DNA from: an uncultured Flammeovirgaceae bacterium
GTDB lineage: Bacteria > Bacteroidota > Bacteroidia > Cytophagales > Cyclobacteriaceae
NCBI GenBank assembly: GCA_946886805.1
Contig: CAMPJM010000184.1
Location: 1-7,542, forward strand
Direction of reading: 5' to 3'
Length of the DNA stretch: 7,542 nt
The position numbers were made by a program, and so were the translations under genes. The number at the start of each line of letters is the position of its first letter. The first letter of the stretch is position 1. This document shows, in pieces, positions 1 through 6,454 of the stretch. The notes beneath the pieces are model-generated. The model searched no databases. It was given only the letters and a program-made list of their open reading frames with translations, and was not told where the DNA came from.

Positions 1-104
1 CTATTTCCGTTGTCGGTATTTTTGACTTTCATAGGAACACCATCATGTTCTTCTACCCATGACTGAATGGTTTTATGATCTGTGGTTTTTTCTGATTTGG
101 CCAT
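1..104 (-). CDS. Small conserved hypothetical protein, N-terminal part (gene runs off the left edge)
   Basis: An open frame read leftward from ATG at 104-102 gives 34 residues before the edge, beginning MAKSEKTTDHKTIQSW and continuing VEEHDGVPMKVKNTDNGN. It has no signal peptide or membrane segment and is hydrophilic, so it is probably cytoplasmic. From memory, the opening (TTDHxxIxxWxEExxGxPxxVKxT) resembles a family of roughly 70-90 residue bacterial proteins of unknown function; this rests on recall and only the N-terminus can be seen. No Shine-Dalgarno sequence precedes the ATG, which is normal in Bacteroidota. It is divergent from the YihY-family gene, with a 112-bp gap. No function can be assigned. 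Confidence 0.7.
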   Translation of the reverse strand, partial: MAKSEKTTDHKTIQSWVEEHDGVPMKVKNTDNGN

Positions 105-164
105 GATTTAAAAATTTAGCTAAAAAAATTATTCATCAGGTAATTAACTTTATAAAGAAACAAC

Positions 165-177
165 TGTTTATTAAACA
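165..177. promoter_or_regulatory. 13-bp palindrome in the divergent intergenic region
   Basis: TGTTTA and TAAACA face each other across a single T, between two divergent genes and 39 bp before the start at 217. The position would suit an operator. The AT-rich composition makes chance occurrence fairly likely, and no clear promoter elements lie beside it. Confidence 0.2.
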
Positions 178-216
178 TGTAATCTTTATAGGCGGTTTGT
201 AAATTGAACAATAAAT

Positions 217-1236
217 ATGGTAATCATCAATTTTTTTAAAGAAGCATTCTCTTTGTTAAAGGAAACCTTTACTAACTGGAATGAGCATGATCCATGGCGG
301 ATGAGCGCTGTTATTGCCTATTATGCTATATTTTCTCTTCCTGGTTTATTAATTGTCATTATTAAAGTGGTTGGTTATTTTGTAGGCGATAAAGAAGTGA
401 GCGATGAGCTGAATACTACTATAAGTGCACAGATGGGACCGCAGGCCGCAGAACAGATGCAAACTATTATAGATCAGTCTAATAATACAGAAGGATTTAC
501 GCTTGCGACCATCGTAGGAATAGGATCGCTTGTTTTTGGGGCAACAGGAGTGTTTTATCATGTGAAGGAAAGCCTTAATACCATGTGGGAAGTTGAAGTA
601 AAACCTCAGAAAGCATGGCTAAAATTAATTAAAGACAGGCTTTTTTCATTCAGTATGGTGTTGATCATTGGCTTTTTAATGTTAATGTCTTTAGCTGTAT
701 CCTCCCTAATTACTGTATTTAGTGATTATTTAAATTCTGTTTTTCCTCATTATGGGCCTATGTTCTTTACTGTTGTGAACATAGTGGTTTCTTTGATAAT
801 CATCACGGTGTTATTTGCATTAATGTTCAAAGTCCTGCCAGATGCTAAGGTGCGTTGGAGAGATGTTTGGGTTGGTGCCATTGTTACTTCAATATTGTTT
901 GTGATTGGTAAAACCTTAATTGGTCTATATCTGGGTTACAGTGATCCAGGCTCGGCTTACGGTGCAGCAGGTTCAATTATTCTTATTCTACTATGGGTTT
1001 CTTATACAAGCCTGATTTTGTTTTTTGGGGCTGAATTTACGCAGACCTATGGCAGGAGACATGGCATGGAAATAATTCCTGTCGAGTTTGCGGTAAGAGT
1101 CTCAAAAGCAGAAGTATCCAAGATAAAGGCTTTAGAAGAATTGAAAAAAACACGAGCGGAAAGGGACGAAGCAATTCGCCAAAGAGACGAGGCATTTAAA
1201 GAGCGGGATAGGGAAAGACTACGAAATGAAATTTGA
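217..1236 (+). CDS. YihY/BrkB-family (UPF0761-like) inner-membrane protein with coiled-coil tail
   Basis: A 339-residue polytopic membrane protein. About six hydrophobic segments lie near residues 33-56, 95-115, 143-167, 181-206, 217-239 and 248-275. Family signatures are the AYYAIFSLPGLL stretch (34-45), FKVLPDA (204-210) and the YGAAGSIILILLW...FFGAEFT region (248-275). The cytoplasmic tail after about residue 295 is highly charged and probably a coiled coil, with repeated RDEA/RDE units (316-333), somewhat longer than in minimal family members. YihY/BrkB proteins were once annotated as ribonuclease BN, an assignment later corrected; their true function is not settled, and transport has been suggested. 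The start at 217 gives a sensible N-terminal amphipathic region although no Shine-Dalgarno is present. It converges on the kinase gene. The family call is secure; the function is not known. Confidence 0.93.
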   Translation: MVIINFFKEAFSLLKETFTNWNEHDPWRMSAVIAYYAIFSLPGLLIVIIKVVGYFVGDKEVSDELNTTISAQMGPQAAEQMQTIIDQSNNTEGFTLATIVGIGSLVFGATGVFYHVKESLNTMWEVEVKPQKAWLKLIKDRLFSFSMVLIIGFLMLMSLAVSSLITVFSDYLNSVFPHYGPMFFTVVNIVVSLIIITVLFALMFKVLPDAKVRWRDVWVGAIVTSILFVIGKTLIGLYLGYSDPGSAYGAAGSIILILLWVSYTSLILFFGAEFTQTYGRRHGMEIIPVEFAVRVSKAEVSKIKALEELKKTRAERDEAIRQRDEAFKERDRERLRNEI

Positions 1237-1345
1237 TTATCAGACTTCCGAAATTTTGTAATTAAACCGCTTTGTTTTCCGGGATCTGGTTCAAAACGAT
1301 CGACCAAAGGTACTATATGCTAAACTTCTGAAGTATTGAAACTAC

Positions 1346-2698
1346 TCAAAACTTCATCGTGAACACAGTCTTTTGATTGGGAATAGAGGACGCGATAATA
1401 TTACCATTGTGCATTTGGATAATCTGCCTGGAAAGAGCCAGACCAATTCCTGAGCCTCCCTTTTTCGTTGTGAAAAATGGTATAAAGATCCTATCAAGGG
1501 CATCAGGTATTATCCCCGGTCCATTGTCTTCTATCTCAATTACAGTACGATGAAATTCATCAAGGAAGCCCCTCAGCTGTATTTTGGGTTGCTCTATGCT
1601 TCCTACTGCTTCATTGGCATTTTTTAGAAGGTTTATTAGCACCATTTCAATCAACTCTTCATCAGCTATCAATTCCAGATTCTGCGGGTTCAGATTACAG
1701 GTAAACTCAATATTAGCTCTATGAAAATTAGGCTTCATTAGCATATTCACATTGGAGAACAGCAATTTTAGCGGCACCATGCTAAATTTGGGAATGGGAA
1801 TATTCGTATAATTCCGGTAATCATCTACGAATCGTATCAATCCTTTGCTCCTGTTTTTGATGGTCATTAAGCCTTCTTTTAGATCCTCCACAGGATCACT
1901 TGCTATGCTACAATTACCGTTTTCCTCGTACACCAGATCCTCCGATAAAATTTCATTTAGGGTTTCAGTGAGGGATGCAATAGGCGTCATGGAGTTCATT
2001 ATTTCATGCCTTAACACCTTAGTCAGATTTTGCCATGCCTCAATTTCTTTTTGTTCCAGTTCCACCTGAATGTTTTGCAAGGAAACGAGCTTATAGGTTT
2101 TGCCTCTAAGTTTAATTTCTATAGCATGAATGGTCAATTGAAATTCGTTGCTTTCTTTTAAGAGTGTTTTTCCTCCGGCAGGAAGCTCTTTTAAAATAGT
2201 TAATAATTCAGGATGTTTCTTTTCTAAACCATTTATTTTCCTTAGTTGTACCACCTGAAGCATTTTCCTTGCGGCGTTATTATAGATTTCAACATTTCCG
2301 TACAGATCAAAAGAAATAAGCCCCACTGCTACATGTTGCACGACGGTATTCAAATACAACAGATGCTCTTCCTTTTCAGCTCTTGCTTGTCTGAAAGCAT
2401 CTAAAACTTGGTTAAAGGATTTGTTTAGCTCTTTGAAGCTCCCACCCAATTTATTGTCTGAAGCATATCCGGAAGTAAAATCTGAATACCGCACAGATTC
2501 CAAAAACCTCTTTAATTTTCGATTGGTGTTTTCTACATAGTAAATAAGATTGGCCACGAGCGTACCTAAAAAAATAAAGAAAAGGGCTCCGCTAAAATAT
2601 TTCTCGTTAAATAGTACCAGATATATTGTAATGAAGGAAACCATGGAAATGCCTATCACCCGAATTATTACACCGGTTCTAAAACTTTTAAATCCCAT
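1346..2698 (-). CDS. Membrane-bound PAS sensor histidine kinase (NtrY-like), partner of the adjacent NtrC-type regulator
   Basis: A 450-residue sensor kinase. Two transmembrane helices (about 10-30 and 34-55) enclose almost no periplasmic loop, so it probably senses a membrane or cytoplasmic cue. A helical linker (56-110) leads into a PAS-like domain (about 112-215, with GLISFDLYGNVEIYNNAA). The H-box is LRHEIMNSMTPI with phospho-accepting His231. The ATPase domain has the N-box NLLKNANEA (357-364), G1 DNGPGI (391-396), the F-box FFTTKKGGSGIGLAL (408-422) and ends two residues past TVFT. All catalytic motifs are intact. Its ATG lies inside the regulator gene: the two share 11 bp, implying translational coupling and cognate pairing. 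It likely controls the divergent exporter operon; the stimulus is unknown. Confidence 0.95.
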   Translation of the reverse strand: MGFKSFRTGVIIRVIGISMVSFITIYLVLFNEKYFSGALFFIFLGTLVANLIYYVENTNRKLKRFLESVRYSDFTSGYASDNKLGGSFKELNKSFNQVLDAFRQARAEKEEHLLYLNTVVQHVAVGLISFDLYGNVEIYNNAARKMLQVVQLRKINGLEKKHPELLTILKELPAGGKTLLKESNEFQLTIHAIEIKLRGKTYKLVSLQNIQVELEQKEIEAWQNLTKVLRHEIMNSMTPIASLTETLNEILSEDLVYEENGNCSIASDPVEDLKEGLMTIKNRSKGLIRFVDDYRNYTNIPIPKFSMVPLKLLFSNVNMLMKPNFHRANIEFTCNLNPQNLELIADEELIEMVLINLLKNANEAVGSIEQPKIQLRGFLDEFHRTVIEIEDNGPGIIPDALDRIFIPFFTTKKGGSGIGLALSRQIIQMHNGNIIASSIPNQKTVFTMKF

Positions 2699-4073
2699 AT
2701 TTTTCCATTCTTCTATACAATGAGGGTCTTGTCAGCCCTAATTCCCTGGCGGCTTCAGTTATATTTCCGTCATATTTCTTCAGTGCCTTTCTGATCAGGA
2801 TTTTCTCTACATCTTCCAAATGATATTGATCAAGAGACAGATTATCCTCGACCTTAGCCTCTGAGTTGTTGTTGAAGAAAAAATCTTCCGGTTGTAAAAC
2901 CGTCCCCTCGCTCATAATGATTGCCCGCTCCAATGCATGCTGCAGTTCCCTTACATTACCCGGCCAGGAATATTTTTCCATCCTTTTAATCGCTGCCTGA
3001 CTTAAACTTCTGACGGCGCGTTTGTATTTCTTGGAATAATATTGAAGAAAATGATCTGAAATAATAGCTATGTCACCTTTTCTGTCGCGTAAAGGAGGAA
3101 GCGTAATTTCTATCGTATTGATTCGGTATAGTAAATCCTGCCTGAATTCATTTTTCCTGATCATTTCATGTAAGCCCATATTGGTTGCACAAATAAGCCT
3201 TACATCTATATCAACTGTTTTATTTGAACCTACCCTTGTGGTTTTTCTACTTTGTAATACGGTTAATAATTTTGCTTGAAGGGGAAGTGATAGGTTGCCA
3301 ATTTCATCTAAAAAAATGGTCCCTCCTGATGCAATTTCAAAACGCCCTGCCCGGTCTTCCCTTGCATCGGTAAATGCGCCTCTTTTATGGCCAAATAATT
3401 CACTCTCAAAAAGATTTTCACTAATGGCTCCGAGATCAACATTTATAAAAGCTTTACCTTCCCGCTTTGAATTCCGGTGAATTGCCCTGGCGATAAGTTC
3501 TTTTCCTGTCCCATTTTCCCCCAGTATAAGAACATTCGCATCTGTGCCGGCAACACGCTCAATGGTATCAAACACCTTTAACATTGGGGTACTTTGGCCT
3601 ATTATATCTATAAACTTATGATCGATGTCAGCGGCTATTTGTTTGTTTTGTGAACGTAGCTGTTCTGCCTCGGTCCTTGATTCCCTCAATTTCATGGCCG
3701 AAAGTACTGTTGCCAATAGTTTTTCATTTTCCCAGGGTTTCAATACAAAATCAGTTGCGCCTTCTTTTATGGCTCTTACCGCCATTTCCACACCACCGTA
3801 GGCCGTGATTAAAACTACCACAGCAGAAGGGTCTATTTCCAAAATCTTATCAAGCCAGAAAAAACCTTCGTGACCACTACTTACATCCTTCGTAAAGTTC
3901 ATATCCAGAAGAATAACATCATACCTTTCATTATTTAAAAGGTTAGGTAAAGCTTCGGGGCTTTTTTCTGTATGCACCTGATCGAAATGTCGCTTGAGGA
4001 AAATTTTGGCGGCACTTAAAACATCTTCATTATCATCAACAATTAATATTTTTCCCGTTTTTTCTTTGCTCAT
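2688..4073 (-). CDS. Sigma-54-dependent response regulator, NtrC family (REC-AAA+-Fis)
   Basis: A full-length 461-residue bacterial enhancer-binding protein. The receiver domain (1-125) has acidic D14/D15, phospho-accepting D57, T90 and K112. The AAA+ domain (about 155-390) has Walker A GENGTGKE (185-192), the sigma-54 contact loop as GAFTDA (232-237) instead of GAFTGA, Walker B GTIFLDE (251-257), arginines in FRQDLLYRIN (310-319) and WPGNVREL (370-377). The C-terminal Fis-type helix-turn-helix (about 422-458) contains GNITEAARELGLTRPSLYRR. The loop after D57 (DMNFTKDVSSGHEG) is longer than the usual DxxMPxxxG and lacks the proline. It is the first gene of the operon, overlaps the kinase by 11 bp and is divergent from the adaptor gene. 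Inferred role: activation of the exporter operon from the dyads at 4306-4342. Confidence 0.96.
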   Translation of the reverse strand: MSKEKTGKILIVDDNEDVLSAAKIFLKRHFDQVHTEKSPEALPNLLNNERYDVILLDMNFTKDVSSGHEGFFWLDKILEIDPSAVVVLITAYGGVEMAVRAIKEGATDFVLKPWENEKLLATVLSAMKLRESRTEAEQLRSQNKQIAADIDHKFIDIIGQSTPMLKVFDTIERVAGTDANVLILGENGTGKELIARAIHRNSKREGKAFINVDLGAISENLFESELFGHKRGAFTDAREDRAGRFEIASGGTIFLDEIGNLSLPLQAKLLTVLQSRKTTRVGSNKTVDIDVRLICATNMGLHEMIRKNEFRQDLLYRINTIEITLPPLRDRKGDIAIISDHFLQYYSKKYKRAVRSLSQAAIKRMEKYSWPGNVRELQHALERAIIMSEGTVLQPEDFFFNNNSEAKVEDNLSLDQYHLEDVEKILIRKALKKYDGNITEAARELGLTRPSLYRRMEKYGI

Positions 4074-4185
4074 AATTGTTTGCTTTTTAAATCTGCTGAT
4101 GTTGTGCTATTAGATGATCTGGTCCACTTCGGAAAATAATGATCTACCTAATCCAAAGACCATACCTTTGTTTTCAAAATTCCCG

Positions 4186-4205
4186 AAAAAACAAATTCGT
4201 TTTTT
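4186..4205. other. A/T-armed hairpin
   Basis: AAAAAAC and GTTTTTT pair across the 6-nt loop AAATTC. The stem has a single G-C pair, so it is weak. It could end leftward or rightward stray transcription, or simply be chance in AT-rich DNA. Confidence 0.2.
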
Positions 4206-4305
4206 AAAAATATCATTACTGAATAGAGGGCTGATATAATTTTAAATATTATTTTTAAATTCTCGGGACAAGATATGAAAATTCAATATTATTTAATAGT
4301 AGCCG

Positions 4306-4342
4306 CGTCCGATTTCGGACGTTGACGAACGTACTCGGACGT
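4306..4342. promoter_or_regulatory. Paired dyads, probable enhancer (UAS) for the NtrC-type regulator
   Basis: CGTCCGA (4306-4312) and TCGGACG (4315-4321) form a perfect 7-bp inverted repeat around TT. The right half TCGGACGT recurs at 4335-4342, exactly 20 bp later (about two helical turns), with a degenerate left half CGAACGT at 4326-4332 (4 of 7 matches). A further ACGTT/AACGT inverted repeat (4319-4332) is nested between them. Paired dyads on one helix face, upstream of a sigma-54-like promoter and divergent from a Fis-domain regulator, are the classic layout of an NtrC-type enhancer. Binding is inferred, not shown. Confidence 0.6.
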
Positions 4343-4394
4343 AGTAATATTTCCAATATTTTGATTGCACGTGTATTTGCGCTATTTTCCCTTT

Positions 4395-4410
4395 TGGCAT
4401 ACTTGTTGGC
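4395..4410 (+). promoter_or_regulatory. Sigma-54-like promoter of the exporter operon
   Basis: TGGCAT, five bases, then TTGG compares with TGGCAC-N5-TTGC. The near-invariant GG of the -24 element is present and the spacing is right. The -12 element has G where C is expected, with GC displaced by one base, so the match is imperfect. Transcription would begin near 4421, leaving a leader of about 40 nt before the adaptor ATG at 4461. The paired dyads would sit about 62 and 82 bp upstream of the -24 GG. Confidence 0.4.
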
Positions 4411-4447
4411 TTATTGTGCTGGTATCATATTTTATTATTTAAGATTT

Positions 4448-4452
4448 AGGAG
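4448..4452 (+). promoter_or_regulatory. Ribosome binding site of the adaptor gene
   Basis: AGGAG lies 8 nt before ATG 4461. It is the only good Shine-Dalgarno in the window and favours 4461 over the in-frame ATG at 4467, for which the spacing would be 14 nt. Confidence 0.65.
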
Positions 4453-4460
4453 TATTTCAC

Positions 4461-5717
4461 ATGGGAATGGATAGGAAAATTGAGAAGAAAACATGGACGG
4501 GAAAGCGAATAGCTATTTTCACAGGTGGAGCCATTCTTCTTACATTTATTATATATAACTTGTTGTTTGCAGACACCAGATCCAAGCTGAATGTGGACCT
4601 GGAAAAAATAACAGTTTCTACCGTCAAGGAAGGAGAGTTCCTGGAATTTATTCCTGTTACGGGAAATGTGCAGCCAATAGAGACATTTTATCTGGATGCG
4701 ATAGAAGGGGGAATTATTCAGGAGGTAGTCAGGGAAACCGGAGCCATGGTAGAAGAGGGCGACACAATATTGTTACTTTCCAACAGCAACCTTCAGCTGG
4801 ATGTGCTGAACAGAGAGGCGCAGTTGTATGAGCAAATTAATAATTTGAGGAATACCCGGCTGTTATTGGACCAAAACACAATGACATTGAAGAACCAATT
4901 GGCGGAGATCAACTATCAAATACAGCTATTGAAACCACAATTTGAAAGACAAAAATTGCTATATGAATCAAAAGCCATAGCAAAACAGGAATTTGAAGCC
5001 ATTCAGGAGGAATACCAATATAATTTGGAGAGAAAAAAACTAACCTATGCTTCCTATCGGCAGGATTCAATTTTAAAGAAAATACAAATGGATCAGTTAA
5101 CCGATTCAGAAAAAAGGATGTGGAAGAGTTTGGATGCCGTTGAAAAAATTCTGGATAATTTAATTGTAACAGCACCGGTAGAAGGTCAATATTCTTCGGG
5201 AGAATTAGAGTCTGGACAATCTATTGATGTTGGTCAAAGGTTAGGCCAGATCGATATTGTAGATAGTTTTAAGGTGAGGGTAAGGATAGATGAATTGTAT
5301 CTTCCAAGAATAGACTTCGGTCAAATAGGAACACTGGATTTCAATGGCAATAATTATAAGTTAAAAATCACAAAAATTTATCCTACAATTACCGATGGAA
5401 GGTTTGAAGTGGACATGGAATTTGATGGTAAATCTCCTGATGGGATCAAAAGGGGGCAATCGCTAAGGATCCGGTTAGAATTGGGTAATCCTGGCAAAGC
5501 ACTTTTGGTAAGCACCGGCGGATTCTACCAAAATACAGGAGGCAACTGGATCTATTTGGTAAAAGAAGGGGAGGACAGGGCAGTACGACAATCTATCAGA
5601 CTGGGCAGAAAAAATCCCGAGTATTATGAAATATTAGAAGGACTGAAACCCGGAGATAAAGTAATAACGTCAGGCTACGATAATTTTGGAGATAATGAGG
5701 TGTTGATTTTAAAATAG
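4461..5717 (+). CDS. HlyD/MacA-type periplasmic adaptor (membrane fusion protein) of an ABC exporter
   Basis: A 418-residue adaptor anchored by one N-terminal transmembrane helix (about 17-36), with the rest periplasmic. The lipoyl-like domain is split: its first half (about 76-107, GGIIQEVVRETGAMVEEGD) and second half (about 234-268, TAPVEGQYSSGELESGQSIDVGQ) flank an alpha-helical coiled-coil hairpin (about 112-230). Beta-barrel and membrane-proximal domains follow (270-418), ending in YYEILEGLKPGDKVITSGYD, typical of this family. Such adaptors link an inner-membrane pump to a TolC-like outer-membrane channel. The partner ATPase lies downstream but is separated by an 800-bp insert. There is no lipobox. 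The cargo (peptide, lipid, macrolide or other) cannot be told from the sequence. Confidence 0.92.
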   Translation: MGMDRKIEKKTWTGKRIAIFTGGAILLTFIIYNLLFADTRSKLNVDLEKITVSTVKEGEFLEFIPVTGNVQPIETFYLDAIEGGIIQEVVRETGAMVEEGDTILLLSNSNLQLDVLNREAQLYEQINNLRNTRLLLDQNTMTLKNQLAEINYQIQLLKPQFERQKLLYESKAIAKQEFEAIQEEYQYNLERKKLTYASYRQDSILKKIQMDQLTDSEKRMWKSLDAVEKILDNLIVTAPVEGQYSSGELESGQSIDVGQRLGQIDIVDSFKVRVRIDELYLPRIDFGQIGTLDFNGNNYKLKITKIYPTITDGRFEVDMEFDGKSPDGIKRGQSLRIRLELGNPGKALLVSTGGFYQNTGGNWIYLVKEGEDRAVRQSIRLGRKNPEYYEILEGLKPGDKVITSGYDNFGDNEVLILK

Positions 5718-5747
5718 GTGTTGGGGATTGGGTGTTAGGGATTAGGG
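5713..5747 (-). repeat. Left heptad array of the insert (inverted relative to the other two)
   Basis: Five degenerate 7-bp units read on the plus strand as AATAGGT, GTTGGGG, ATTGGGT, GTTAGGG and ATTAGGG. The first unit contains the adaptor stop codon (TAG 5715-5717). On the minus strand they match the ACC(C/T)AA(C/T) units at 6038-6072 and 6482-6516, at 26 of 35 positions in each case by hand alignment. Confidence 0.75.
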
Positions 5748-5748
5748 G
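5723..5748 (+). other. Canonical G-quadruplex motif just after the adaptor stop codon
   Basis: Four G-runs (5723-5726, 5730-5732, 5738-5740, 5745-5748) are separated by loops ATT, TGTTA and ATTA, meeting the G3+ N1-7 rule on the coding strand, and so in the mRNA. It includes telomere-like TTAGGG units. It starts 5 nt after the stop codon. Confidence 0.6.
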
Positions 5749-6037
5749 TCCGAGTTTAGACAGCACCGTAAAGCAGGAGTTCTTCTTCTTTTATGTCGAC
5801 CAAATATTTCTAAAAAAAAATAGTATGGCAGTAAAATAAGGGATACCTAGGTTTGTTGGCTAATGGAGTATAAATTATATTTTTGAATAGAGAATTAAAA
5901 ACCATCATAAAAAATGCTTTTTTAAATGCTCAGAACAGCTAATTCAAACAAAATATTAAATAGTTTTTTAAAACACGGATGATGATAATCGAAAATAATA
6001 ATTGATTTATGAGATTAAAAATTAGATAAGCAATCTA
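5749..6037. other. AT-rich non-coding interior of the insert
   Basis: No reading frame of note: the ATGs at 5825 and 5865 close within a few codons. It contains a housekeeping-type promoter candidate (5856-5885), an AAAAAA-TGC-TTTTTT inverted repeat within about 5910-5925, and near its left end a GTCCGA...TTAGAC element (5748-5761) resembling the dyads at 4306-4321. The first 62-bp direct repeat begins at 6011, inside its right end. Confidence 0.7.
5856..5885 (+). promoter_or_regulatory. Candidate Bacteroidota housekeeping promoter inside the insert
   Basis: TTG (5856-5858), a 19-bp gap and TATTTTTG (5878-5885) match the -33 TTG / -7 TAnnTTTG consensus described for Bacteroidota. It would start transcripts near 5893, about 185 nt before the four-helix gene, and could also supply the ATPase independently of the sigma-54 promoter. 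Confidence 0.4.
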
Positions 6038-6072
6038 ACCTAATACCCAACACCTAACACCCAAAACCCAGT
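6011..6072 (+). repeat. 62-bp direct repeat, copy 1, ending in five heptads
   Basis: Begins GAGATT, shares the 13-bp block AATCTAACCTAAT (6032-6044) exactly with copy 2, and ends in five ACC(C/T)AA-type heptads (6038-6072). Hand alignment to 6455-6516 without gaps leaves about 14 mismatches, five of them in one short block that an indel would resolve. The repeat ends exactly 5 nt before the four-helix ATG at 6078. Confidence 0.75.
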
Positions 6073-6077
6073 AATAA

Positions 6078-6440
6078 ATGATTAATTTTAGAACACTTAA
6101 AATTTGGGAATTGAGCCATGAAGTTACTCTTTCTGTTTATCGATTTACTAAAGGGTTTCCCAAAGCAGAGGTTTATGGATTAACATCACAAATCAGGAGG
6201 TCTGCTTCTTCCATACCGACAAATATCGCCGAAGGATGTGGAAGAGGGTCGGATAAAGAATTACTTAGGTTTTTGTATATAGCCATGGGATCCGCAAGTG
6301 AATTAGAATATCAACTATTTTTGGTTAAAGAGCTAAATTATATCGAAGAAAAAGATTATTTAGAATGTTATGAACAGACCCTCCAGCTTAAGAAAATGAT
6401 AAATGGTTTTATAACAAAAATAAAAGATAGATTAAAATAA
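6078..6440 (+). CDS. Four-helix-bundle protein of the 23S rRNA intervening-sequence (bIVSP/S23) family
   Basis: A 120-residue, entirely helical-looking protein of normal length for its family. It carries the core motif YGLTSQIRRSASSIPTNIAEG (33-53), then GRGSDKELLRFLYIAMGSASELEYQL (55-80), with a hydrophilic C-terminal helix. The family is known from open frames inside intervening sequences of 23S rRNA in Leptospira, Coxiella and others, and is structurally related to Avd, the accessory protein of diversity-generating retroelements; a biochemical role is not established. It has no signal peptide and should be cytoplasmic. No Shine-Dalgarno precedes the ATG. It sits between exporter genes, flanked by 62-bp direct repeats, and has no obvious link to export. 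No reverse transcriptase or rRNA is in the window. Confidence 0.93.
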   Translation: MINFRTLKIWELSHEVTLSVYRFTKGFPKAEVYGLTSQIRRSASSIPTNIAEGCGRGSDKELLRFLYIAMGSASELEYQLFLVKELNYIEEKDYLECYEQTLQLKKMINGFITKIKDRLK

Positions 6441-6454
6441 TTATTTAAAATATA

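Larger units (their letters stand above)
4074..4460. other. 387-bp divergent control region between regulator and exporter adaptor
   Basis: No gene is supported here. It holds an A/T-arm hairpin at 4186-4205, the GC-containing dyads at 4306-4342, AATATT clusters on both sides of them (near 4284, 4346 and 4354), a sigma-54-like promoter at 4395-4410 and a ribosome binding site at 4448-4452. I could not find a convincing promoter for the leftward regulator gene. The dyads stand out because the surrounding DNA is very AT-rich. Confidence 0.8.

Noticed and set aside
349..561. Minus-strand frame inside the YihY-family gene (also 1047-1307 at its 3' end)
   Set aside because: Antisense shadows of a well-supported gene; Cys/Ser-rich or low-complexity translations with no domain resemblance.
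1324..1334. ACTTCTGAAGT palindrome between the convergent genes, considered as a terminator
   Set aside because: Only 4 bp of stem with a 3-nt loop and no T-tract; no convincing terminator is visible in 1237-1345.
1845..2069. Plus-strand frame inside the kinase gene
   Set aside because: Antisense to the H-box region of an intact kinase; no start signal and no recognisable product.
3070..3480. Two plus-strand frames (3070-3279, 3295-3480) inside the regulator gene
   Set aside because: Shadows of the conserved AAA+ domain, with no independent support.
4163..4170. TACCTTTG, a perfect TAnnTTTG -7 match on the plus strand
   Set aside because: No TTTG or TTG at the proper distance upstream, and nearly 300 bp from the adaptor start.
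4365..4380. Second sigma-54-like site, TTGCACG then TTGC
   Set aside because: The near-invariant GG is TG and the spacing is one base too long; the site at 4395-4410 keeps GG and the right spacing.
4909..5175. Minus-strand frame inside the adaptor gene (likewise 6512-6733 inside the ATPase gene)
   Set aside because: Antisense to the coiled-coil hairpin and to the Walker A region respectively; no promoter or leader for either.
6078..6440. Diversity-generating retroelement, because the four-helix protein resembles Avd
   Set aside because: No reverse transcriptase, template repeat or variable repeat in the window, and the sequence fits the bIVSP group.
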